This document shows positions 1 through 4,927 of a stretch of 5,020 nucleotides of DNA, in pieces; within the stretch, counting starts at the first letter, position 1; the number at the start of each line of letters is the position of its first letter. The stretch covers positions 1-5,020 of the forward strand of contig JAGVCB010000160.1 in assembly GCA_020059445.1 (NCBI GenBank), written 5' to 3'. The notes beneath the pieces were generated by a model. It had not been told where the DNA came from, made no database searches, and saw only the letters and a program-made list of their open reading frames with translations. This DNA is from Polynucleobacter sp. (GTDB lineage: Bacteria; Pseudomonadota; Gammaproteobacteria; Burkholderiales; Burkholderiaceae). A program made the position numbers and the translations under genes.

Positions 1-118
1 GTCTAGAAGCCATGAATACTAAAATATCCTTAGCCACTAATCCCGGTTGATCAAAGTTGCACTTCGTAGTTGAATCTACCCTTTATTAATCTTTTTTTAA
101 CCTGTTCAATAAATTTTC

Positions 119-658
119 TTACTTGCCCAAAAAGATGTCCTTGAACTCTTTTTCACCCACGGCTTTTTGAACCGTGAAGTAGGTCAAGTAGTGAACGATG
201 ATGAGCCAGTAGATGAAGGCAATCATGATCAGGTTTTTAGGTTTGGCATGACCAAACTCCAAGAGACCCTCTAAGAATGGTTTGCCATGTAGCAAGTAAC
301 CCTCAATACCAAGAGCATTGGCATGCAGAATCATGACCAAAACCACATAGATCAAAGAGTGACCAATCAAAGGCCAGAAAATAGGCTTGCCTTTGTTAAC
401 CTTGATTGGCATGAGAAGTTCCACCGTGATCAAGAATTTACCCACAAATGCCGCCTTGATGAGGGCAACTGTGATGGAGAACATGCTGTCTGCTCCATCA
501 ACCCCAAAGTGCAACATTTGCGATTGGTTATACAAGCCAATCGCATAGAACCAAATCGTGAAGTAGCCTGTAGCAATCAGAAACTTCTTAGTTTCATGAA
601 GAAAGCCATGTTTCATTTTTTCCCAACGGGACATTGTTTCAGTAGATGGTGTGCTCAC
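119..658 (-). CDS. Small four-helix inner membrane protein of unknown function, last gene of efflux operon
   Basis: I do not recognise a family for this 179-residue protein. It has about four hydrophobic segments, near residues 26-43, 59-83, 93-113 and 142-163, joined by short loops, with a basic, soluble N-terminus (W12, K14, K16, K24, K25) and a charged C-terminal tail. There is no signal peptide or lipobox, so it is probably an inner-membrane protein. Polar residues lie in or next to the helices: K68, K74 and E80 around helix 2, H100 and H112 in helix 3, H156 in helix 4. These could serve ion or substrate movement, but that is inference. The start is GTG at 656-658, chosen because AGGAG lies 6 bases upstream; the next ATG is codon 9. 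It lies 35 bp after the outer membrane lipoprotein gene on the same strand, so co-transcription is likely. The stop is TAA, and I see no clear terminator hairpin after it. Confidence 0.8.
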   Translation of the reverse strand: MSTPSTETMSRWEKMKHGFLHETKKFLIATGYFTIWFYAIGLYNQSQMLHFGVDGADSMFSITVALIKAAFVGKFLITVELLMPIKVNKGKPIFWPLIGHSLIYVVLVMILHANALGIEGYLLHGKPFLEGLLEFGHAKPKNLIMIAFIYWLIIVHYLTYFTVQKAVGEKEFKDIFLGK

Positions 659-664
659 GTTTAA

Positions 665-669
665 CTCCT
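665..669 (-). promoter_or_regulatory. Shine-Dalgarno AGGAG that fixes a GTG start
   Basis: The minus strand reads AGGAG, then six bases, then GTG. This near-ideal spacing favours the GTG start of the four-helix membrane protein over the in-frame ATG eight codons later. It also shows that the gene can be translated independently of the upstream lipoprotein gene. Confidence 0.75.
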
Positions 670-693
670 AAATCTGATAGTGGCTGATGGCTT

Positions 694-2103
694 TTAAATG
701 GCTGGGCCACCCAAAGATAAATATAAATTGATTCGTTGCATTAAGACTTCCAACTGACCTTGTTGCTCATTTGATTTGGCAGTATTGGTTTTTATCTTTT
801 GCTGCAATACTTGACGTTGATCGATGCGACCAATGACAAATCCAGCATCTGTACTTTTTTGAATATTTTGTTGCAATTGATAAATTTGATTGAGCTCTGC
901 ATAACGCGCACGCCAAGATTGCTCACCTGATAGAGCTGACTCAACTTCTCTGAAGGCATTTAATCCAACCTTGGCATAGGTGGCAAAAGCTTGTTCCAGC
1001 TCAGCTTGCCTTGATTCAACTTTTGCCTCTAAGGCGCCGCCCGTGAATATCGGCAATGTGACCCCAATACCAGCACTTGGGTTGGATGAATCAGTTTTAA
1101 GCACAAAGACCTCGCTGCTGATTCGACCAAAGCCAGCCGTCAAACTGATTTTAGGCAGGCGTGTGGCTTCTGCTTCCTTGATGTTGAACCTGGCAGCATC
1201 CACTCTCGCAGCTGCGGCCACGATATCAGGACGTCTTTCCAATAGATCTGAAGGCACGCCTGTGCTGATAGCAGATGGGCTTTTAGGCAAGCTTTGATTT
1301 TTTAGTGGTGTACCAACCGGATAGCGACCCACCAATACATCCAGGGTTTTTAAATTTTGCTGGCTGGCGTTCTTTAAGTTAAAAGCCAATTCTTTGGCTT
1401 GAGCAAGATTGATTTCTGCACTGAGAATATCTTGCTTGGAAGATGCGCCAATTTTTTCACGGTGCTTCACATGCTCTAGAATTTTTTCTTGGTGCTGGGC
1501 TGATTCTTGGGCTACTTGGGCTTGCAACTGAAGTACGCGCGCAGACCACAAAGTTTTAGCCAGATTGGCCATAAAAGACAGTTTTGCTGATTCTTGATCA
1601 GCCGCAATCGCTCTGGCATTTTGTTCGGCATTGGCATAGCTTGCTCGTACACGCCCCCAAAGATCAAGCTCCCAGTTGGCGCCAACGTAATAACCGGATG
1701 TGCCGGATCCATCCAAGCCCATTTTTGCCCCTGTTTTACCTAGTACACCTAGATTGGGATAGAAAGATCCACCCACTGCCTTCATCATCGCTTCCGCTTG
1801 ATCGAGTCGTGCGGCATAAATTCTGAAATCAGGTGCTGATTGAATCGTAAGCTTTGCCAGTTCTGTTAATTCAGGATCATTGAATGAGTCCACCCATGCA
1901 ATGCTTTGGAATGATTGGGTGGATGGCTGATTGCTTGTGGTTTTATATTGTCCTGGCAGATTTTGTCCAGGCAATGCACGGTCTAGTAGCTCAGATTTTT
2001 TGATGGGCTCACCAATTGAACAAGCACTCAAAGCCAGCAGTAAACTAATGGACAGATTGCGAGACAAATACTTGCTCATAGTTGCTTTATCAATCAATCT
2101 CAT
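694..2103 (-). CDS. Outer membrane efflux lipoprotein (NodT/OprM family, TolC-like channel)
   Basis: This is the outer-membrane channel subunit of a tripartite exporter, about 469 residues, the usual length for the family. The N-terminus has a lipoprotein signal with hydrophobic core LSISLLLALSAC; the cysteine near residue 28 would be lipidated. Family marks follow in order: a Trp-rich opening (IAWVDSFNDPEL, about 69-80), the first OEP repeat with WELDLWGRVRA (about 144-154) and a long helical stretch (about 155-250), then VPSDLLERRPDI (about 283-293), which opens the second repeat, and LPIFTGGAL (about 352-360). These are typical of channels working with RND, MFS or HlyD-linked pumps. The ATG at 2101-2103 shares its A with the TGA stop of the adaptor gene (TGATG), suggesting translational coupling. 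Alternative starts are TTG at 2106 and ATG at 2079; the latter gives a more usual short signal peptide, and neither ATG has a good Shine-Dalgarno. The substrate cannot be told. Confidence 0.93.
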   Translation of the reverse strand: MRLIDKATMSKYLSRNLSISLLLALSACSIGEPIKKSELLDRALPGQNLPGQYKTTSNQPSTQSFQSIAWVDSFNDPELTELAKLTIQSAPDFRIYAARLDQAEAMMKAVGGSFYPNLGVLGKTGAKMGLDGSGTSGYYVGANWELDLWGRVRASYANAEQNARAIAADQESAKLSFMANLAKTLWSARVLQLQAQVAQESAQHQEKILEHVKHREKIGASSKQDILSAEINLAQAKELAFNLKNASQQNLKTLDVLVGRYPVGTPLKNQSLPKSPSAISTGVPSDLLERRPDIVAAAARVDAARFNIKEAEATRLPKISLTAGFGRISSEVFVLKTDSSNPSAGIGVTLPIFTGGALEAKVESRQAELEQAFATYAKVGLNAFREVESALSGEQSWRARYAELNQIYQLQQNIQKSTDAGFVIGRIDQRQVLQQKIKTNTAKSNEQQGQLEVLMQRINLYLSLGGPAI

Positions 2104-3059
2104 CAATGCAATTTCGGAACGATGTAGTTGAGCTTGCTGTAAACACGTAACATGACTTTTCTAACAAAATGTAAGAAGCTCATGTTGTCTGTGTAGATCG
2201 CGCCATGACCAATCGCACCTGCAGCAATCAATTCTGTATGACTACCCTCTTCAAGGATCAACTTCACGGGAAAACGATTGGGCACAGCTGGTCTCACGCC
2301 TGTTTGAGGTAGATCACCACTGGCGTTCACTTGGCCCTGGCGTTGAGCCCAAATCACACTCTCAACTTTGGCTTTGTAGATTTGACCTGGGTTGGTTGGT
2401 ACATAAAACTCTGCTTCATGTCCTGGCTTGATTTGATGAAGCTCATTCTGATGAAACAACATGAATACTTGTGGCTCATCTTCAAGAAAGCTCATCACTG
2501 CACGCAAAGGAGTTGGCACCAAAAAAACACCTGGGCGCAATTGAGCATTAACGACTGTGCCGTTGTTTGGTGCGCGCACAACGGTTTGCTCAAGTTCCCA
2601 ATAAGAGTTGTCAGCCTTTTCTTTTAATTCATCATAATCAGCTTCTGCTTTTTCAAGATCAAAGCGATTGCCTGATCCTGTTTTGACCAAGGCGCGGTTT
2701 TCTTCCACACGTTTTTTTGCCAGCTTGAGTTTGGCATTCAAAGCATTGACTGAAGCTTCGTAAGGTTCAGGATCGATCTTGAACAGAACATCGCCCTTTT
2801 TAACGCGTTGATTGTCAGTCACGCCAACTTCAATCACACGCCCCTTCACTTGAGGAATGATCGGCACTTCGTGACGTGTGACGCGAACGTCTGAACTGCT
2901 TGGCGCAAAGATATTCATGAGCAAAATCATGATCAACACAAATACAACAGGTGTGACAAACACAATGATTTTGGCGCGCTTATTCCATGGGTAGAGTTTG
3001 CGTTTGAAAAATACCCACCAGACAACCAAGGCATAAAGAACGATGATGATTTCTAACAT
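2103..3059 (-). CDS. HlyD-family membrane fusion protein (YiaV/YibH-like periplasmic adaptor)
   Basis: This is the periplasmic adaptor that joins an inner-membrane component to an outer-membrane channel. The 318 residues show two hydrophobic N-terminal segments (about 2-18 and 30-51). The first half of the biotinyl-lipoyl-like barrel follows (about 63-98, with IPQVKGRVIEV and KKGDVLFKIDP), then a short charged coiled-coil hairpin (about 100-158). The second half of the barrel (LEQTVVRAPNNGTVV, about 156-169) leads into LRPGVFLVPTPLRAVM and a beta-barrel region. The two N-terminal helices and the basic-hydrophobic C-terminal tail (FVRKVMLRVYSKLNY) match the E. coli YiaV/YibH type as I recall it, rather than EmrA or AcrA. 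YiaV is about 378 residues, so this coiled coil is shorter. The ATG start is supported by GAGGA six bases upstream. The gene begins 2 bp after the DUF3302 gene and overlaps the channel gene by one base. The exported substrate is unknown. Confidence 0.93.
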   Translation of the reverse strand: MLEIIIVLYALVVWWVFFKRKLYPWNKRAKIIVFVTPVVFVLIMILLMNIFAPSSSDVRVTRHEVPIIPQVKGRVIEVGVTDNQRVKKGDVLFKIDPEPYEASVNALNAKLKLAKKRVEENRALVKTGSGNRFDLEKAEADYDELKEKADNSYWELEQTVVRAPNNGTVVNAQLRPGVFLVPTPLRAVMSFLEDEPQVFMLFHQNELHQIKPGHEAEFYVPTNPGQIYKAKVESVIWAQRQGQVNASGDLPQTGVRPAVPNRFPVKLILEEGSHTELIAAGAIGHGAIYTDNMSFLHFVRKVMLRVYSKLNYIVPKLH

Positions 3060-3061
3060 GT

Positions 3062-3457
3062 CTATTCCTCAGTGCCGTTTGCGTGAGATTTCTTTTCAGC
3101 CTCTGCAAGAGATTGCACTTGCTCTTTTGATAGAGGCACGATGGTTGGCCTCAGGTGAGCCCAAACAAATGCGATTGGCCAAAACAAGCCGCCTGAAAAA
3201 CGCGAGACCATACACATTGCATGAATCGCTTCTTTTTGTGGGTGCTGACGTTTTTCAGCAATCTTGCTGGGTAAATAATGAATCTGCCAATAAGCGATGC
3301 CAAGAACGATTGGAATGATGATGATCGCTATCCAAGAGAAGATATCGGCCAAGGTATCGACAAAACCTGTCGCTAAAGCTTGTCCAGAAATGGCAAACAT
3401 CGCCCCAAATAGGACAATTTGTAAGGCATTTTTAATTGGTTCTATGGATTTGGGCAT
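3062..3457 (-). CDS. DUF3302 small inner membrane protein (YiaW/YibI-like)
   Basis: This 131-residue protein is the first gene of the operon. The central part holds a membrane helix (about 42-59), then LPSKIAEKRQHPQKEAIHAM (62-81) and a second hydrophobic stretch, FSGGLFWPIAFVWAHL (87-102). The pattern LPxKIAxxRxHPQxxAI followed by GGLxWPxAxVWA is what I know as DUF3302, seen in E. coli YiaW and YibI next to HlyD-type YiaV and YibH. The same pairing here strengthens the call. The N-terminus (about 10-29) is hydrophobic and ends in GQALA-TG, which could be a cleaved signal peptide or a further membrane helix. The C-terminal tail (about 109-131) is charged and soluble. The molecular role is not known; presumably it helps the adaptor in the inner membrane. 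The ATG start at 3455-3457 has only a weak GAAAG upstream. Confidence 0.88.
   Translation of the reverse strand: MPKSIEPIKNALQIVLFGAMFAISGQALATGFVDTLADIFSWIAIIIIPIVLGIAYWQIHYLPSKIAEKRQHPQKEAIHAMCMVSRFSGGLFWPIAFVWAHLRPTIVPLSKEQVQSLAEAEKKSHANGTEE
3066..3070 (-). promoter_or_regulatory. Shine-Dalgarno GAGGA of the adaptor gene, inside the end of the DUF3302 gene
   Basis: The minus strand reads GAGGA, six bases, then ATG. It overlaps the last codons of the DUF3302 gene, so the two genes must share a transcript and are probably translated in step. It fixes the adaptor start at 3059. Confidence 0.75.
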
Positions 3458-3512
3458 ACAAAACTTTCGCGATCAAAGAATAACTAACTATTCCAAAAAT
3501 ATCAGATTTAAC

Positions 3513-3524
3513 AGATAGTTATCT
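3513..3524. repeat. Short inverted repeat AGATA-GT-TATCT upstream of the efflux operon
   Basis: Two perfect 5-bp arms are separated by two bases. It lies about 56-67 bp upstream of the DUF3302 start codon and overlaps the -10 region of the candidate operon promoter, where a repressor would be well placed. A dyad this short can arise by chance in AT-rich DNA, so a role as operator is inference. Confidence 0.35.
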
Positions 3525-3550
3525 ACAATCGAATGATAGAAATATATCAA
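3520..3550 (-). promoter_or_regulatory. Weak candidate promoter of the efflux operon
   Basis: On the minus strand, TTGATA (3550-3545) matches five of six bases of a sigma-70 -35 box. The -10 candidates at acceptable spacing are poor: TGTAGA after 17 bases, or TAGATA after 19. A strong -35 with a weak -10 would suit a promoter that needs an activator. The leader to the first gene would be about 55-60 bases. I found no better pair in 3458-3600. Confidence 0.3.
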
Positions 3551-3560
3551 GCAATAGCAC

Positions 3561-3578
3561 ATTAGCTCTATAGCTAAT
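3561..3578. repeat. Perfect 7-bp inverted repeat ATTAGCT-CTAT-AGCTAAT, possible operator
   Basis: The 18-bp dyad has 7-bp arms and a 4-bp centre. It lies just upstream of the candidate -35 of the efflux operon and about 60 bp before the candidate tRNA promoter. Its position would suit an activator of the LysR or MarR kind for the operon. No regulator gene is in the window, so the partner is unknown. The core TTAGCT/AGCTAA recurs as the palindrome TTAGCTAA at 3655-3662. Confidence 0.5.
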
Positions 3579-3618
3579 ACCCCAATGATCGGCCACTCAG
3601 AGAAATCGACTTCAGGTC

Positions 3619-3647
3619 TTCAAATTTACTTAAAATTCAAGTAGAAT
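3619..3647 (+). promoter_or_regulatory. Candidate sigma-70 promoter of the tRNA-Leu gene
   Basis: TTCAAA (3619-3624) and TAGAAT (3642-3647) are separated by 17 bases. The -10 matches five of six consensus bases and the -35 four of six. Transcription would start near 3653-3655, leaving a leader of about 43-45 bases before the tRNA. The stretch right after the -10 (GATGGGC) is G-rich, as in discriminators of growth-rate-controlled stable RNA promoters; that control is inference. Confidence 0.5.
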
Positions 3648-3663
3648 GATGGGCTTAGCTAAA

Positions 3664-3688
3664 GCGCAACGAGATTTTTCTCGAGCGC
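3664..3688 (+). other. Strong hairpin in the tRNA 5' leader
   Basis: The leader folds as GCGC (3664-3667) with GCGC (3685-3688), a small internal loop (AA against A), then CGAGA (3670-3674) with TCTCG (3679-3683) closing a TTTT loop. That gives nine pairs, mostly GC. It ends nine bases before the mature tRNA 5' end and is followed by the palindrome GCCTAGGC (3687-3694), not a T-run, so it is not an intrinsic terminator. It may guide RNase processing or protect the precursor; this is inference. Confidence 0.55.
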
Positions 3689-3697
3689 CTAGGCCAT

Positions 3698-3781
3698 GCC
3701 CTGGTGGTGGAATGGTAGACACGCCGGTCTTAGAAGCCGGTGCCGAGAGGCGTGAGAGTTCGAGTCTCTCCTGGGGCACCA
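3698..3781 (+). tRNA. tRNA-Leu (anticodon UAG, reads CUA and other CUN codons)
   Basis: The full class II cloverleaf is visible. The acceptor stem is GCCCTGG with CTGGGGC (two G-U pairs), discriminator A3778 and an encoded CCA at 3779-3781. The D arm carries GGTAGAC. The anticodon stem CCGGT/GCCGG (3724-3728 and 3736-3740) closes the loop CTTAGAA, with anticodon TAG at 3731-3733. A long variable arm follows (GCC-GAGA-GGC), typical of Leu and Ser tRNAs, then the T arm GAGAG-TTCGAGT-CTCTC (3754-3770). A discriminator A with the UAG anticodon assigns leucine. Length is 84 with CCA. No second tRNA or repeat of its 3' end is present, so nothing suggests use as an integration site here. Confidence 0.97.
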
Positions 3782-3785
3782 AATC

Positions 3786-3825
3786 AAAAAGCTTGTTTCT
3801 TTATTAAAAGAAGCAAGCTTTTTTC
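3786..3825. terminator. Intrinsic terminator, probably bidirectional (tRNA-Leu and dehydrogenase gene)
   Basis: A 16-bp stem (3786-3801 with 3808-3823, one T-G wobble at 3796) closes a six-base TATTAA loop. On the plus strand the stem runs into T3819-T3824, five bases after the tRNA end. On the minus strand it likewise ends in five T's, 35 bases after the dehydrogenase stop codon. The convergent placement and T-runs on both sides indicate that one hairpin serves both units. Confidence 0.88.
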
Positions 3826-3858
3826 TTATGGGATGCTGTTTTTTAGGGATATTTTCTT

Positions 3859-4794
3859 TTAGCGGCAGATATCCTCAATGTCCTTTTGAATGATCTTCAA
3901 GCCTGCTTTGAGAATCATGTCATAGCGATTGCGCTCAACTTTGATGGTCTCAGGTGTCCAAGAGTAAAAACCTTGTGAGGTTTTCATGCCGTAATGATTG
4001 TTTTTGACCCTTTCGGTCAAACACTTCGCAGGTATGGCGTCGTTGCACAAGGATGGATAAATACTGGCACCTGCCGCCGTGTGAATTTCAACCCCAGCAT
4101 GATCACGTTGCATCACAGGGCCTGCTGCCAAATACCTGAAGCCAAATCCAAATCTAACAGCGTTATCAATATCTTCTGGAGTGGCAATACCTTGATCAAT
4201 CATTGAGAAAGCTTCACGAGACATGGCATGCTGCAAGCGATTAGCCAAGAATCCTGGCAAATCTTTATTCACTCGCACAGGCACCATCTGACAACGCGTC
4301 ATGATTTGGAATAAATCATCCATCACCGCTTGACTGGTCTTTTCACCCTTGATGACTTCAACACAAGGAACTAAATGCGCTGGCATGAAGAAGTGTAAAC
4401 CAATCATGCGACTGATGGTGGATAAGCCTTCTGCAATTTGACTGATAGGAAAGCTCGAGCTATTACTAGCCAAAATGGTGTGAGCAGGTGCCAGTTGATC
4501 TAGCTGCTTGAACAGGTCTTGTTTGAGTGGTAATTTTTCTGGAATGCATTCAACAACCAAATCAACGTTGGACCAAGCAACATCATTCAGACCCGCATGC
4601 ACTGTGACCGGGTGATTTGGTATGGCGTAGCTGAGTTCTTTGATTTGAAACTCAAGATACTGAGGTAAAAAGGCTCGACGCTCTGCTCCTGCCTCAATGA
4701 TTTCTACAGCGTAACCACCCCTTATAAATACCAGTGCCACATCTGCGCCCATGGTGCCGCCACCAACGATCACTACTTTTTTACTTGCTGTCAT
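3859..4794 (-). CDS. 3-hydroxyacyl-CoA dehydrogenase family protein (NAD-dependent)
   Basis: The 311 residues are close to the usual single-function length (about 280-320). The N-terminal Rossmann fold begins VVIVGGGTMGADVALVF with the GxGxxG glycines at 11, 13 and 16, and E34 at the end of the second strand suggests NAD rather than NADP. ECIPEKLPLK (82-91) and ASNSSS (109-114) are family marks. H134 in GLHFFMP and E146 in VEVIKG, twelve apart, fit the catalytic His-Glu pair; N185 in PGFLANRL is the conserved Asn. The C-terminal helical domain follows from about 180, with a GFYSW motif near the end. The likely reaction is oxidation of a 3-hydroxyacyl-CoA to the 3-oxo form in the cytoplasm, but relatives acting on carnitine or gulonate share this fold, so the substrate is open. 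The ATG has GAGG five bases upstream. It is a lone gene, convergent with tRNA-Leu. Confidence 0.93.
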   Translation of the reverse strand: MTASKKVVIVGGGTMGADVALVFIRGGYAVEIIEAGAERRAFLPQYLEFQIKELSYAIPNHPVTVHAGLNDVAWSNVDLVVECIPEKLPLKQDLFKQLDQLAPAHTILASNSSSFPISQIAEGLSTISRMIGLHFFMPAHLVPCVEVIKGEKTSQAVMDDLFQIMTRCQMVPVRVNKDLPGFLANRLQHAMSREAFSMIDQGIATPEDIDNAVRFGFGFRYLAAGPVMQRDHAGVEIHTAAGASIYPSLCNDAIPAKCLTERVKNNHYGMKTSQGFYSWTPETIKVERNRYDMILKAGLKIIQKDIEDICR

Positions 4795-4808
4795 GTTTGC
4801 CTCGATTA

Positions 4809-4884
4809 TTTTTTATTTAATTTTTTATTTATGTTTTTTATTGATGGTTTTTGTTTGATACTTTTTGTGTGATTTTGTTTTGCT
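4809..4884. repeat. Array of six spaced T-tracts upstream of the dehydrogenase gene
   Basis: Imperfect units of 11-14 bases each start with a run of four to six T's, at 4809, 4821, 4834, 4848, 4862 and 4874. The first two units are almost identical (TTTTTTATTTA) and later ones drift to TTTTTGTTTGAT and TTTTGTTTTGC. On the transcribed minus strand this is an A-rich stretch just before the Shine-Dalgarno, so it would form an unstructured A-rich leader, or bent DNA. There is no open frame of note in 4795-5020. Confidence 0.6.
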
Positions 4885-4887
4885 TTC

Positions 4888-4907
4888 TTCACAGAACTCT
4901 ATGTGAA
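4888..4907. repeat. Inverted repeat TTCACA-N8-TGTGAA, possible operator of the dehydrogenase gene
   Basis: Perfect 6-bp arms at 4888-4893 and 4902-4907 flank eight bases. The half-site TCACA/TGTGA recalls CRP/FNR-type sites, but here the orientation is everted relative to TGTGA-N6-TCACA, so it is not a standard CRP box. It overlaps the candidate -10, about 95-115 bp before the start codon, where a repressor could act. The binding protein is unknown. Confidence 0.45.
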
Positions 4908-4927
4908 TTTTGTATCTGGAATGTAAA
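4898..4927 (-). promoter_or_regulatory. Weak candidate promoter of the dehydrogenase gene
   Basis: On the minus strand, TTTACA (4927-4922) matches five of six -35 bases, followed after 18 bases by CATAGA (4903-4898), a poor -10 with three matches. The leader would be about 100 bases and include the T-tract array. No better pair was found in 4885-5020, and the true promoter may lie elsewhere. Confidence 0.25.

Noticed and set aside
3..50. Possible C-terminal end of a plus-strand gene ending TGA at 48-50
   Set aside because: Only 15 codons are visible and nothing in them identifies a protein; it cannot be told from chance.
323..664. Plus-strand open frame of 113 codons
   Set aside because: It lies antisense to the four-helix membrane protein gene, which has a strong Shine-Dalgarno and coherent helices; the plus-strand product shows no domain or membrane pattern.
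672..712. Possible hairpin (GTGGC with GCCAC) between the channel gene and the last gene
   Set aside because: Arms are only 5 bp with a loop of about 20 bases and no T-run, so it is not a credible terminator or attenuator.
980..1297. Plus-strand open frame of 105 codons
   Set aside because: It is antisense to the conserved second half of the outer membrane channel gene and has no recognisable content.
2331..2627. Plus-strand open frame of 98 codons
   Set aside because: Antisense shadow of the adaptor gene, whose family motifs are clear on the minus strand.
3043..3518. Two plus-strand open frames of 91 and 73 codons over the DUF3302 gene
   Set aside because: The minus-strand DUF3302 motif and operon spacing explain the region; the plus frames have no ribosome site or family signal.
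3698..3781. tRNA-Leu as an integration site for a mobile element
   Set aside because: No integrase, no duplicated tRNA 3' end and no shift in composition beside the tRNA in this window.
3994..4206. Plus-strand open frame of 70 codons
   Set aside because: Antisense to the dehydrogenase's conserved C-terminal domain.
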